From assembly GCA_035913415.1 (NCBI GenBank), contig JAMIIV010000047.1, forward strand, positions 1 through 64,000: 64,000 bases of DNA. The letters are read 5' to 3'. The notes beneath the pieces were generated by a model. The model did no database searches. It saw only the letters and a list, made by a program, of their open reading frames with translations, and had not been told where the DNA came from. This document shows, piece after piece, positions 6,564 through 15,920 of the stretch. This stretch comes from UBA5070 sp035913415 (GTDB lineage: Bacteria; Fibrobacterota; Fibrobacteria; UBA5070). The position numbers and the translations under genes were made by a program. Every line of letters starts with the position of its first letter. Positions within the stretch are counted from its first letter, which is position 1.

Positions 6564-9181
6564 TGCTTGCCCTTCGCCATTACCAAGCCCGAACACTCGA
6601 GACTCTTGATCGCTACTTCCGCCTGTGCCGTTCGAACGGCCCCAAGAAGGCCTTCCTCGAGATCACCGAACGGCCGTACCAGACGCCTTCCGTACTTTCC
6701 GAAGTCCCCTACGTCTGTTTGCGCTTGCCCACCGGCGGCGGCAAGACCTTGTTGGCGGCCCATGCGGCGGGACTTGCGCTCCATCGTCTGCTCGAAGCCT
6801 CCCACGGCGTGGTGCTCTGGCTGGTACCCTCGAACACCATCCGCGACCAGACCCTGAGCGCCTTGCGCGACCGCGAACACCCGTACCATCACGCCCTGAT
6901 CGAAAGAATTGCCTCGCCCGTGCGTGTGGTGGACCTGCAGGAGGCTTTGTACCTGCCGCGCGGCGTGTACATGGGCGAAACGGTGGTTCTGGTCAGCACG
7001 TTGGCTGCCCTTCGTGTGGAAGACACCGACGGACGCAAGATCTACGAATCCAACGGCACGCTCTCGGGCTTCTTCTCGGGAGGTACGGAGCGCCTGACCG
7101 AAGGACTGGACACCAACGAAGCCGGAATCGTGCCTTCCCTGGCCAACGCCATCGCGGTACATCGCCCCGTGGTCATCATGGACGAGGCGCACAACGCACG
7201 CACCTCGCTTTCCTTCACCACGCTGGAACGCTTCAACCCGTCGTGCGTGATCGAATTCACCGCGACGCCGCAAGAGAAACCGACCGGAAAGGACGAGCCG
7301 GGATCCAACGTACTGCACCATGTGTGCGCGGGGGAACTCAAGGCCGAGGACATGATCAAGCTGCCCATCGAGCTGGCTCTGGAGCCCGATTGGAAGCGTG
7401 CGATCTCGGCGAGCCTGGCCCGCCAGCGAGAGTTGGAGGAGCTGGCCCGCAAGGAAGAGGAGGCCACCGGCGAGTACATCCGGCCCCTGGTGCTCCTGCA
7501 GGCGCAACCGCGCTCCAAGGATCGCGAGACGCTGTCTGTGGATGTGCTCAAAGCTTCCCTGATCGCCGACTTCCAGATACCCGAGGAGCAGATCGCGATT
7601 GCCACCGGCGACACTCGGGAGCTGGATGGCGTCGACCTGTTCTCGCGCGACTGCAAGCTGCGCGTGCTGGTCACCCAACAGGCCCTCAGGGAAGGCTGGG
7701 ACTGTTCCTTTGCCTACGTTTTCTGCTCGGTGGCCGACGTGGGGTCGTCCCGCGCCGTCGAGCAGCTCCTGGGGCGTGTGCTTCGTCTCCCTCACGCCCA
7801 TCGGAAGTCCCACGAGGCACTGAATCGCGCCTACGCCGTGATCGCCTCGCAGCGCTTCAAGGAAACCGCAGATTCCCTGGCCGAGGCGCTCATCCACAAT
7901 GGCTTCCAGAAGTTCGAGGCCAGCCGTTTCGTGGAAAGCTCCTCCCAATCGGCGCTGTGGGCGGAAGGAACTCTGTTCCATGCGGCCAGCGTCCTGGTGT
8001 CCCAGGAACCAGCACTGGACGCCCTCCCAGACGACATACGGGCTCAGGTCCGCTGGGATGCCGAAACTAGCTCGGTGATCATCGCGCCCGGTACAACCGT
8101 TGAGCAATGCGCGAGCATCGAGAGCCTCCTGCCCGAGACGGATCGCAGAGCCTTCCAAGCCGCAGTCGATCCGGTACGGCGGAGCGGGGCTTCATCAATG
8201 GGCGGCAACGGTACGGTCGCTTCCGAAGCGCCTCGACCCGAACCTTTGTCGATTCCGGCCCTGAGCTGCTTGCGACAGGGGCGGTTCGAGTTCTTCGACG
8301 AGACCCAGTTCCTGGCATCGACCTGGGACCTCCGTCACGCCGACCACAAGCTGGGGGAAGGCCATTTTCCCTCGACAGAAAAGGGCAGCGATGCCGCGGT
8401 GCTGGACATCGACGAAGCCGGGAAGATGGCGATCAAGCGATTGGAGGCCACGTCGCGGCAGCTCTCGTTCCTGAGCGCCGAACCGGGCTGGGACATCCCC
8501 TCCCTGGTGAACTGGCTCGATCGAGCCATCGTGCATCCCGACCTTCCCCAAAGCCACTCGACGGCATGGATCAACCGTGTGCTCATGCACCTGGTCGACG
8601 ACCGAGGGATTTCCGTGGAGGTTCTGGCCCGCCGGAAGTTCGAACTGTCCAAGGCCCTCGAGCGGCGCATGGACGAACTCAGGAGCAAATGGCGTCTCGA
8701 GCGCTTCCAGGAATCCCTGTTCGGAACCGACTCGACGGTGGCAACGCGGCCGGAACACGTGATGGTCCTGGATCCGCAGAGGTACTACCCGCGCCTACCC
8801 TACAACGGAGCCCACAAGTTCCGGAAGCACTTCGCTCCGGTCGTGGGTGACCTGAACGGGGAGGAGCTGCACTGCGCGTTGCATCTCGATGCGATGCCCG
8901 AGGTGCGACGCTGGGCACGCAACCTCGAGCGGAGCGTCGACTCTTTCTGGCTGCAGACCTCCACGGACCGGTTCTACCCGGATTTCGTGGCGGAACTGAT
9001 CGACGGCCGACTCCTGGCGATCGAATACAAGGGCGAGAACCTGATGTCCAACGAGGACTCTCGCGAGAAACGCCTCCTGGGCGAGGCCTGGGCGGCTCGA
9101 TCGGGAGGGGCCTGCTTGTTCGCCATGGTGACCGCCAAGGACTTCGCGCCCATCGACAAAATGGTTCGAGAAGGGACGTAA
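6563..9181 (+). CDS. res: Type III restriction endonuclease subunit (Res)
   Basis: The 872-residue protein is the ATP-dependent translocase and nuclease of the type III system and works as a complex with Mod. It is a superfamily 2 helicase. Walker A is PTGGGKT at residues 56-62, and the DEAH box (MDEAHNART) starts at D207. A motif VI-type stretch SRAVEQLLGRVLRLP follows. The C-terminus has a PD-(D/E)xK nuclease site: D807 in FYPDF and E821-Y-K823 in LLAIEYKGE. All catalytic elements are present and the length is normal, so the system looks functional. Its ATG overlaps the mod stop codon. Confidence 0.95.
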   Translation: MLALRHYQARTLETLDRYFRLCRSNGPKKAFLEITERPYQTPSVLSEVPYVCLRLPTGGGKTLLAAHAAGLALHRLLEASHGVVLWLVPSNTIRDQTLSALRDREHPYHHALIERIASPVRVVDLQEALYLPRGVYMGETVVLVSTLAALRVEDTDGRKIYESNGTLSGFFSGGTERLTEGLDTNEAGIVPSLANAIAVHRPVVIMDEAHNARTSLSFTTLERFNPSCVIEFTATPQEKPTGKDEPGSNVLHHVCAGELKAEDMIKLPIELALEPDWKRAISASLARQRELEELARKEEEATGEYIRPLVLLQAQPRSKDRETLSVDVLKASLIADFQIPEEQIAIATGDTRELDGVDLFSRDCKLRVLVTQQALREGWDCSFAYVFCSVADVGSSRAVEQLLGRVLRLPHAHRKSHEALNRAYAVIASQRFKETADSLAEALIHNGFQKFEASRFVESSSQSALWAEGTLFHAASVLVSQEPALDALPDDIRAQVRWDAETSSVIIAPGTTVEQCASIESLLPETDRRAFQAAVDPVRRSGASSMGGNGTVASEAPRPEPLSIPALSCLRQGRFEFFDETQFLASTWDLRHADHKLGEGHFPSTEKGSDAAVLDIDEAGKMAIKRLEATSRQLSFLSAEPGWDIPSLVNWLDRAIVHPDLPQSHSTAWINRVLMHLVDDRGISVEVLARRKFELSKALERRMDELRSKWRLERFQESLFGTDSTVATRPEHVMVLDPQRYYPRLPYNGAHKFRKHFAPVVGDLNGEELHCALHLDAMPEVRRWARNLERSVDSFWLQTSTDRFYPDFVAELIDGRLLAIEYKGENLMSNEDSREKRLLGEAWAARSGGACLFAMVTAKDFAPIDKMVREGT

Positions 9182-9228
9182 CCTCCCTCCCCCTCAAGGA
9201 TGGGGTGTCCCACATCCCGCCACACCCC

Positions 9229-9258
9229 TTGTGGCCGCGGCGGCGCTTCGAGTAGGTT
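9229..9258 (+). promoter_or_regulatory. Candidate sigma-70 promoter before the 104-aa gene
   Basis: TTGTGG at 9229-9234, an 18-base spacer and TAGGTT at 9253-9258 resemble a vegetative promoter. The predicted leader is ~25 bases and includes AGGAAC upstream of ATG 9288. It would let this gene be expressed separately from mod-res. Confidence 0.4.
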
Positions 9259-9287
9259 CCAAGAATCCCCTCCAGCAGGAACCCTTT

Positions 9288-9602
9288 ATGATGGATCCCC
9301 AGACTGCATCTTCGATCCGCCGTCGCGCCCTTGTCGGGCTGGAATGGACCGTCGAGAACGACGACGATTCCTTCGAGATCGAGACCGCTCTTTTCTTCTT
9401 GATCCGGGAGACAGAGGAAGGGTCGGCTTTGGAAGCCGCCCTCGAAAGGGCGTACGAGACGGTTTCGGTGGTCTCGCCGGAACATGCGGCGACTTGCCCG
9501 GGATCCCTTCTGACAGCGGAGAAGTGGTGTGCCCTGGTTCCGGAGCTCGCTGAAGCGATTCGTGCCACGGAACACCTGCCTCCTTCATCCTTATTCGCGT
9601 GA
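9288..9602 (+). CDS. Unknown acidic protein between Res and the toxin-antitoxin pair
   Basis: The protein has 104 residues and I do not recognise it. It is acidic and mostly helical in appearance (ALEAALERAYETV, then ALVPELAEAIRATEHL), with no signal peptide or membrane segment. The ATG at 9288 (a second ATG follows at once) has an AGGAAC ribosome-binding site at normal distance, and codon use is gene-like throughout. Its place within the island suggests an accessory or small regulatory protein, but nothing in the sequence assigns a role. Confidence 0.65.
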   Translation: MMDPQTASSIRRRALVGLEWTVENDDDSFEIETALFFLIRETEEGSALEAALERAYETVSVVSPEHAATCPGSLLTAEKWCALVPELAEAIRATEHLPPSSLFA

Positions 9603-9631
9603 AACCACACTTCGCAGGAATTGGCGCACGG

Positions 9632-9665
9632 CTTATTGTCGCGAACAGGCCTTCGTGACAATAAG
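9632..9665. repeat. 14-bp inverted repeat with 6-bp centre
   Basis: CTTATTGTCGCGAA (9632-9645) and TTCGTGACAATAAG (9652-9665) are complementary with one G-U-type mismatch, around the centre CAGGCC. No T-run follows on either strand. The repeat lies between the end of the plus-strand 104-residue gene and the end of the minus-strand parE gene. It could be a bidirectional terminator or a recombinase or regulator binding site. Confidence 0.6.
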
Positions 9666-9756
9666 AACTCCGCTTGTTTGCGTGAATCAGAGGCTTGACA
9701 TCCAAATCGATCAGGGCGATCCGGTTCCATGGAGCAAAGGTAGGTGAGACCTTTGG

Positions 9757-10065
9757 TCAGAGCGGCACGTCCACCCGGAGCAACATCCTGTCGTCGACGA
9801 TGCGGATCACGGTCACGATGTTTCCCTCCGCGCGGTAGAGGATCCGTAGGTGCTCGTAGGGAAGTTCCCGCCAGCGTCGCGAGCCTTGTTGGATCAGTTC
9901 CGGCACGAACCGACCACTTTCGGGGAATTCCTCGAGCTGCGCCAGGCGCTCGGGAATCTCCTGCGCGTAGCGGCGAGCGGTCACGGGGCTTCTGGAGTGC
10001 AGGTATTCGAGGATCGCCTCGAGGTCTTCCCAGGCCTTGGGAGACAGGACCACTTCAACGGTCAT
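9757..10065 (-). CDS. parE: ParE-type toxin
   Basis: The 102-residue protein is a RelE/ParE-superfamily toxin. It has the family's N-terminal VVLSPKAWEDLEAILEYL helix pair, a central SGRFVPEL segment and a C-terminal beta sheet (RILYRAEGNIVTVIRIVD). ParE members poison DNA gyrase and RelE members cleave ribosome-bound mRNA. The EFPESGRFVPE pattern favours ParE, but the target cannot be read from sequence. The start at 10065 overlaps the antitoxin gene by 11 bases, so toxin is made only with antitoxin. The gene order, antitoxin first, is the usual one for Phd-ParE pairs. Confidence 0.88.
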   Translation of the reverse strand: MTVEVVLSPKAWEDLEAILEYLHSRSPVTARRYAQEIPERLAQLEEFPESGRFVPELIQQGSRRWRELPYEHLRILYRAEGNIVTVIRIVDDRMLLRVDVPL

Positions 10066-10333
10066 CGAACCACTTGAGCCTCTTGCGAACATCCGACAGT
10101 GCCACAGGAGTACCGGTACGGACCGACTCTTCGCCTTCGGCGAGCATCTCCAGAAGCCGCAACCGCCGCTCGCGCTCTTCCCAGTCTTCGATGGCCACAA
10201 GCACGCCCGTCGCACGCCCGTTCTGCGTGACCACCACCGGCCGATGATTCTCGCGGGTGCGGTCGAGCAACTCGGCGAAGCGCGCCTTCACCTCGGAGAT
10301 GGGGGCGATGTCTTCACAAGCGGAAAGGATCAT
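10055..10333 (-). CDS. Phd/YefM-type antitoxin
   Basis: The 92-residue protein has the Phd/YefM fold. The N-terminal DNA-binding half contains ISEVKARFAELLDRT and the HRPVVVTQNGRATGVLV strand region. The C-terminal tail (ALSDVRKRLKWFDD) is the likely toxin-wrapping segment. It should neutralise the ParE toxin and repress the pair's own promoter. The ATG lies exactly six bases after a TATAAT on the minus strand, with a 10-bp palindrome just upstream as a candidate operator. The toxin gene overlaps its 3' end. Confidence 0.88.
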   Translation of the reverse strand: MILSACEDIAPISEVKARFAELLDRTRENHRPVVVTQNGRATGVLVAIEDWEERERRLRLLEMLAEGEESVRTGTPVALSDVRKRLKWFDDR

Positions 10334-10339
10334 GACTGA

Positions 10340-10356
10340 ATTATAACCGAATTCGG
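10340..10356 (-). promoter_or_regulatory. Leaderless promoter and operator of the toxin-antitoxin pair
   Basis: Read on the minus strand, TATAAT (10345 to 10340) ends six bases before the antitoxin ATG at 10333. The palindrome CCGAATTCGG (10347-10356) abuts it upstream and would be a natural autorepressor site. Confidence 0.6.
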
Positions 10357-10469
10357 ATCGAGGGTCGAGTCGACGTTTGCGTTCCGGCAATAAGGAGCCT
10401 GGGGTGCCGTGCATTCCAGGTGCCGGGCCGCAGTTCCCGGACCCGACCCGACGTAGCTTTCCAGCCTCC

Positions 10470-11936
10470 ATGCCTCTCGACCTCTCGACCCTTGAGATCC
10501 TCCGCAAGCGCCATCCCGCTTGGCGATTGCTGCGGTCGGATCACGCGCCGCTGGTGGCGAGCTTCCTGCAGCGGGCCTTCCTGGCCGCCAACGTGCGGAC
10601 CATCCCCCAGGCCGATCTGGTGGAGCGGCTCGAAGACGAACTCTTCGCGTTACGGGAACGCCTCGGAGCCGACAGTTTCCCGCGGAGTGCGAGGGAGTAC
10701 CTGGAGGAGTGGGCCAGTCCCGACAAGGGATGGTTGCGCCGCTTCTACGTGCGCGGCGAGGATGAGCCCCGCTTCGACATCACGCCCGCCACGGAAAAGG
10801 CCATCGCCTGGCTGGAGTCGCTGGGGGAACGATCGTTCGTGGGCACGGAATCCCGCCTGTTGTCGATCTTCGAGCTGGTGCGGCGACTGGCCGAAGGCAG
10901 CCAGGCCGATCCCGAAAAACGCTTGGCAGACCTGCACCGCAAGCGCCAGGAGATCGATGCCGAGATCGCACGGGTGCAGGCGGGAGATCTCGCGCTCCTT
11001 GACGACACCTCGATGCGTGACGGGTTCCAGCAGTTCGAACGCTCCGCTCGCGAACTCCTCTCCGACTTCCGGGAAGTAGAAGACAATTTCCGACAACTCG
11101 ATCGCGCCACGCGCGAGCGCATCGCCCTGTGGGACCAGGGAAAAGGCGCGTTGCTGGACGCCATCCTGGGCGAGCGAGACGCCATCGCCGACTCCGACCA
11201 GGGACGCAGCTTCCGGGCCTTCTGGGAGTTCCTGCTCTCGCCGCGTCGCCAGGAGGAGCTGGGAGCGCAACTGGATCGCCTCATGGAACTGCCGGCCATC
11301 GTGGCGGCCGATCCTGATCCGCGCCTTCGGCGCATCCACTACGACTGGCTCGAAGCGGGGGAGCACGCCCAGCACACCGTCGCCCAGCTTTCGCAGCAAT
11401 TGCGCCGGTTCCTCGACGACAAGGCCTGGTTCGAAAACCGCCGCATCATGGAGATCCTCCACGGGATCGAAGCCCATGCCTTGGGGGTACGCGATGCGAT
11501 TCCCGGCGGCGACTTCATGGAGATCGACGACATGGGCGCCGACATCGTCCTGCCCATGGAGCTTCCGCTGCACACCCCTGCGGTCAAGGTTCGCCTGGAG
11601 GACCTCGTCCTCGTCCAGGGCGATGGCGACATCGATGCGGCGGCGCTGTACGGCCGCGAGGAAGTGGATCGCGAGGAGCTGGCGGGAAGGGTGCGCCGTT
11701 GCTTGCAGGAACGCGGGCAAGCGACGCTGGCGCAGGTGCTCCAGGCGTTTCCGCTGGAGCGGGGCCTGGCCGAGATCGTGACCTACCTGCAGTTGGGCGA
11801 AGACAGATTCCGTGCGGTGGTTGTGGACGGCGCATTCGACGACCTCGCCTGGACTGTGCCCGATGCCGATGGCCTGGAGCGGGTGCGCACCGCCAGAGTC
11901 CCCCGCGTGCTGTTTTCCCGAGGAGCCGAGTCATGA
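10470..11936 (+). CDS. jetA: Wadjet anti-plasmid system, JetA (DUF3375)
   Basis: The 488-residue protein is the kleisin-like subunit (DUF3375, MukF-related) of the Wadjet condensin complex, which loops and cuts closed circular plasmids. It starts with the family pattern LRKRHPAWRLLRSDHAPLVASFL. A long helical region (~140-290) is rich in Glu, Arg and Leu, as expected for the SMC-contacting part. The C-terminal ~80 residues look like a winged helix. JetB begins within its stop codon (ATGA overlap). The four genes jetA-B-C-D are complete and uninterrupted, so the system looks intact. Start 10470 is the first Met consistent with the family. Confidence 0.93.
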   Translation: MPLDLSTLEILRKRHPAWRLLRSDHAPLVASFLQRAFLAANVRTIPQADLVERLEDELFALRERLGADSFPRSAREYLEEWASPDKGWLRRFYVRGEDEPRFDITPATEKAIAWLESLGERSFVGTESRLLSIFELVRRLAEGSQADPEKRLADLHRKRQEIDAEIARVQAGDLALLDDTSMRDGFQQFERSARELLSDFREVEDNFRQLDRATRERIALWDQGKGALLDAILGERDAIADSDQGRSFRAFWEFLLSPRRQEELGAQLDRLMELPAIVAADPDPRLRRIHYDWLEAGEHAQHTVAQLSQQLRRFLDDKAWFENRRIMEILHGIEAHALGVRDAIPGGDFMEIDDMGADIVLPMELPLHTPAVKVRLEDLVLVQGDGDIDAAALYGREEVDREELAGRVRRCLQERGQATLAQVLQAFPLERGLAEIVTYLQLGEDRFRAVVVDGAFDDLAWTVPDADGLERVRTARVPRVLFSRGAES

Positions 11937-12562
11937 CGAACCCGGAGGTGTTGCCCGCCCGATCCAATCGATTGCCCGTCGTGGCGGTGCGGTTGCTGAA
12001 GGGCGTGGTCCATCGCGACGACGACCTAGCACTGTGGGGCGACCTGCTCGATCTGCAGAACCGCCTGCGCGACCACATGGGTGTGCTGGGTCTGGACCTG
12101 TTCCTCGACGAGGCTGAAGGCTACGCCTTCTTGAAGTCGGTCCTGACTTCCGAGGAGGGGGGCGAGACGATTCCCCGTCTGGTGGCGCGCAGGCCGTTGT
12201 CGTATCCGGTCAGCCTGTTGCTTGCCTTGCTGCGGCGCAAACTCGCCGAAGCCGACGCCTCGGGGGGAGATCTTCGTCTGGTGGTCAGCCTGGACGACCT
12301 CGTGGAAATGGTCCGCACCTTCCTGCCCGAGCGACGCGACGAGGCCAAGGTCGTGGATCGCATCGCCGAACACGCGCGCAAGATCAGTGATCTCGGTTTC
12401 CTGCGCCCCCTCAAGGGCACATCGGGACGGGAACAGCGCTACGAGGCGCGCCGCATCCTGAAGGCCTTCGTGGACGCGCAGTGGCTCTCGGAATTCGACG
12501 CGCGGCTGGAGACCTACCGCGCCGCGGCCATGACGACGGCGGAAGGACGCGACGATGCCTGA
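11933..12562 (+). CDS. jetB: Wadjet anti-plasmid system, JetB (DUF4194)
   Basis: The 209-residue protein matches DUF4194, the MukE-like winged-helix (kite) subunit that binds the JetA kleisin. The N-terminus has VVAVRLLKGVVHRDD and the DLFLDEAEGYAFLKS block. The middle contains RPLSYPVSLLLALLRR, conserved in JetB proteins. The coding sequence begins in the jetA stop (ATGA) and overlaps jetC by 8 bases, consistent with fixed stoichiometry from one transcript. Confidence 0.92.
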   Translation: MTNPEVLPARSNRLPVVAVRLLKGVVHRDDDLALWGDLLDLQNRLRDHMGVLGLDLFLDEAEGYAFLKSVLTSEEGGETIPRLVARRPLSYPVSLLLALLRRKLAEADASGGDLRLVVSLDDLVEMVRTFLPERRDEAKVVDRIAEHARKISDLGFLRPLKGTSGREQRYEARRILKAFVDAQWLSEFDARLETYRAAAMTTAEGRDDA

Positions 12563-15500
12563 GGACATGCTGGGCTTCGACTTCACGGGCGACGACGCCC
12601 TGACGGGATTTCGCCTGGAACGGTTAGAAGTGTTCAACTGGGGCACCTTCCACGACAAGATCTGGACGCTCGAGCTGGGCGGGCGCAACGGCCTGCTCAC
12701 AGGCGACATCGGGTCGGGAAAGTCCACGCTGGTGGACGCTGTGACCACGCTCCTGGTACCGCCGCAGAGACTGGCCTACAACAAGGCCGCGGGCGCCGAG
12801 AACAAGGAACGCAACCTCAAGAGCTACGTGCTGGGGCACTACAAGTCGGAGCGCAACGAACTCACCGGGTCTTCCAAGCCCGTCGCCCTGCGCGATGCGC
12901 GGCACTGGTCGGCGGTGCTGGGCGTCTTCCGCAACCGCGGCTACCAGCAGACCGTGACACTGGCGCAGGTGTTCTGGATGAAGGATCCCGCCGGGACTCC
13001 GGAACGCCGCTACCTGATGGCCGAGAAGGACCTTTCCATCGCGCGCGACATCGCGGGGTTCGGGGCCGACATTTCCACCCTCTGGAAGCGCCTGCGCAAG
13101 GACGGTATCGAGGTCGAGGAGAGTTTCCCGCCGTACGCCGCGTGGTTCCGCCGCCGTTTCGGGATCGAGGGCGACCAGGCGCTGGAACTGTTCCACCAGA
13201 CCGTCTCCATGAAGTCGGTGGGGAACCTGACGGGATTCGTCCGGTCGCACATGCTGGAGCCTTCCGACGTGCAGGCGCGCATCGAGGGGCTTCTGCACCA
13301 CTTCGACGACCTCAATCGCGCCCACGAGGCGGTGCTGCACGCCAAGGAGCAGATGCGCCTGCTGGAACCGCTGGTGGCCGACTGCGCCACGCTCTCCACG
13401 GTCGAGAAGGAGTCGCAGGCCCTGCGCGACTGCCGGGAGTCCCTGCATCGCCACTTCGCGGGCCTCAAGTCGGGGCTCTACGAGCGGCGCTTGGAGAATC
13501 TGCGCGACGATCTCCTGCGGCTGGAGTCGCGCGAGAGGAAGGCCCAGGAAGCCTCCGACACGTTGCGGGAACGCGCCGAGTCGCTGCGCCAGGCCATCGC
13601 CGACAACGGGGGCGACCGGCTGGAACGCCTCGCGGCGGAGGTCCGCACCTTGGGCGAGGAGCGCGACCGGCGGCGCGCCAAGGCCGACCGCTACGCGCAA
13701 TTGGTCGCGCGTGCCGGGGGGACGGTGGCCACCAACGACGAGGAATTCACGCTGCAGAGCCGTGACGCGAGGGAACGGGCGGCGAACCTCCAGGCCCAAC
13801 GGGAGGCCATGCGCGAAGACGAAACCCGCGCACGCCTGGAATTCGCCAAGGCTCGCGATGAGCGCGGCGAATTGGTGGGGGAACTGGAAAGCCTTCGGTC
13901 GCGGCGCAGCAACATTCCCGCTGAGCAGGTCGCGCTCCGAGCGCGCCTGTGCCGCGAGACGGGTCTTGGTGAGGAAGACCTTCCCTTCGTGGGTGAACTG
14001 CTTCAGGTCCGTCCGGAAGAAATTCTGTGGGAGGGCGCGGCCGAACGGCTCCTGCATGGGTTCGCCCTGTCGCTCCTGGTTCCGGAAGCCCACTACGGGA
14101 TCGTGTCCGAATGGGTTGAACGCACCCACCTGGGCAAGCGACTGGTGTACTTCCGCCTTCGCGAGCCTCGCAAGTCTGCTCTCGGGGACCTGCATCCCGA
14201 GTCGCTGGCACGCAAAGTCTCCATCCTGCCCACGAGCCCGTGCTACGCGTGGCTGGAGAGGGAACTGGCCTCTCGCTTCGACGTGGCCTGCTGTGTGGAT
14301 CTGGAACGCTTTCGGCGCGAGGTCGAGGCGGTCACACCTGCCGGGCAGATCAAGCGCAAGGGCGAGCGCCACGAGAAGGACGACCGCACCCGCATCGACG
14401 ACCGCACCCGGTACGTTCTGGGCTGGACCAATGAAGACAAGATTCGGTCGTTGGAAACGCGCCTTCGCGGCATGGAGGAGGCGATCGCGGTAAAAGCCGA
14501 GAGCCTTTCCGTCCTGGCGGCCGCTGTTCGCGATCTGGAAGATCGGCTGGGATCCTTGGCGCGCCTGGAGGAGTTCTCCTCGTTCCGTGAGATCGACTGG
14601 GGTGAGCCGGCCTCGCAGATCGTGCACATCGAAGAGGAACTGCGCAGACTGGAGGGCGCGTCGGACCGACTGAAGACGTTGCGCGAGGAATTCGCCCAGG
14701 TGAAGGAACAAGGTGCGGAGGTGGACGCGGGATTGCAGAACGTCCGCACCGACCTGGCACGGACGGTGCAGAAGCTCGAGGATGCCCAGGAGGCGCGCGA
14801 TCGCCTGGACGCCGAAGTCGCCGCCGACCCGGTCCCGCCGGACATCGCATCCAGGCTGGAAGGGTTCCGGGTCGAGGTCCTCGGGGAACATCAGCTCACC
14901 ATCGAATCGTGCGACAACCGCGAGAAAGACCTGCGAGTCGCGATCCAAGGAAAGATCGACGCCGAGGATAAACGACGCACACGTCTGCGCGAAGGGATCG
15001 TGCGGGCCATGAAGGGCTTCAACGACCGCTTCAAGGCCGAGACGCGCGAGTTCGATCCCTCCATTGAATCGGCCCACGAATACCAGGCGCTTCTGGATCG
15101 CCTGCGCGGAGACGACCTCCCCCGCTTCGAAGAACGCTTCAAGGCGTTGCTCAACGAGAACGCCATCAACGAGGTGGCGGCCTTCCAGTCGCACCTGAAC
15201 CAGGCGCAGGAGTCCATCAAGGAGCGCATCCGCACCATCAATCGATCGCTCCACGGCATCGACTACAATCCCGGGCGGTTCATTGTTCTGGAGGCGCACC
15301 CCACCCAGGATGCCGAGATCCGGGCCTTTCGCGCCGAGCTGCGCGCCTGCACCGAAGGCGCGTTGTCGGGTCGCGAGGACGACCAGTACGCCGAGGAGAA
15401 GTTCCTCCAGGTGCGGGCCATCCTGGAGCGTTTCCGCGGACGCGAAGGAACCGCCGAACACGACCTGCGCTGGACGAAGGTGGTCACGGACGTCCGCAAT

Positions 15501-15920
15501 TGGTTCTCCTTCGCGGCCAGCGAACGCTGGCGCGAGACCGACGAAGAGCACGAGCACTATTCGGATTCGGGCGGCAAGTCCGGAGGGCAGAAGGAGAAGC
15601 TCGCCTACACGGTCCTGGCCGCGAGTCTGGCCTACCAGTTCGGCCTGGAGTGGGGCGAGATCCGTTCGCGCAGCTTCCGCTTCGTGGTCATCGACGAGGC
15701 CTTCGGGCGCGGGTCCGACGACTCCGCACGGTTCGGCCTGGAATTGTTCGAACGGCTCAACCTGCAGTTGCTGATTGTGACGCCGCTGCAGAAGATTCGC
15801 GTCATCGAGCCGCACGTGAAGAGCGTCGGCTTCGTGGCCAACGAGGAGGGGCGTTGTTCCCGCCTGCGCAACATCACGATCGAGGAGCATTTGGCGGCAC
15901 GCGAGGCCTCCGGGGGATGA
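12555..15920 (+). CDS. jetC: Wadjet anti-plasmid system, JetC (SMC/MukB-like ATPase)
   Basis: The 1121-residue protein is the motor of the Wadjet complex. The N-terminal ATPase half has Walker A GDIGSGKST at ~residues 50-58 after the WGTFHDK motif. Two long coiled-coil stretches (~280-460 and ~630-800) flank a hinge-like middle. The C-terminal half has the ABC signature (GGKSGGQKEKLAYT) and Walker B (FVVIDEAFGRGSDD). The length is typical of JetC. ATP-driven loop extrusion along DNA is the family's known activity. It overlaps both neighbours by a few bases. All ATPase motifs look intact. Confidence 0.95.
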   Translation: MPEDMLGFDFTGDDALTGFRLERLEVFNWGTFHDKIWTLELGGRNGLLTGDIGSGKSTLVDAVTTLLVPPQRLAYNKAAGAENKERNLKSYVLGHYKSERNELTGSSKPVALRDARHWSAVLGVFRNRGYQQTVTLAQVFWMKDPAGTPERRYLMAEKDLSIARDIAGFGADISTLWKRLRKDGIEVEESFPPYAAWFRRRFGIEGDQALELFHQTVSMKSVGNLTGFVRSHMLEPSDVQARIEGLLHHFDDLNRAHEAVLHAKEQMRLLEPLVADCATLSTVEKESQALRDCRESLHRHFAGLKSGLYERRLENLRDDLLRLESRERKAQEASDTLRERAESLRQAIADNGGDRLERLAAEVRTLGEERDRRRAKADRYAQLVARAGGTVATNDEEFTLQSRDARERAANLQAQREAMREDETRARLEFAKARDERGELVGELESLRSRRSNIPAEQVALRARLCRETGLGEEDLPFVGELLQVRPEEILWEGAAERLLHGFALSLLVPEAHYGIVSEWVERTHLGKRLVYFRLREPRKSALGDLHPESLARKVSILPTSPCYAWLERELASRFDVACCVDLERFRREVEAVTPAGQIKRKGERHEKDDRTRIDDRTRYVLGWTNEDKIRSLETRLRGMEEAIAVKAESLSVLAAAVRDLEDRLGSLARLEEFSSFREIDWGEPASQIVHIEEELRRLEGASDRLKTLREEFAQVKEQGAEVDAGLQNVRTDLARTVQKLEDAQEARDRLDAEVAADPVPPDIASRLEGFRVEVLGEHQLTIESCDNREKDLRVAIQGKIDAEDKRRTRLREGIVRAMKGFNDRFKAETREFDPSIESAHEYQALLDRLRGDDLPRFEERFKALLNENAINEVAAFQSHLNQAQESIKERIRTINRSLHGIDYNPGRFIVLEAHPTQDAEIRAFRAELRACTEGALSGREDDQYAEEKFLQVRAILERFRGREGTAEHDLRWTKVVTDVRNWFSFAASERWRETDEEHEHYSDSGGKSGGQKEKLAYTVLAASLAYQFGLEWGEIRSRSFRFVVIDEAFGRGSDDSARFGLELFERLNLQLLIVTPLQKIRVIEPHVKSVGFVANEEGRCSRLRNITIEEHLAAREASGG

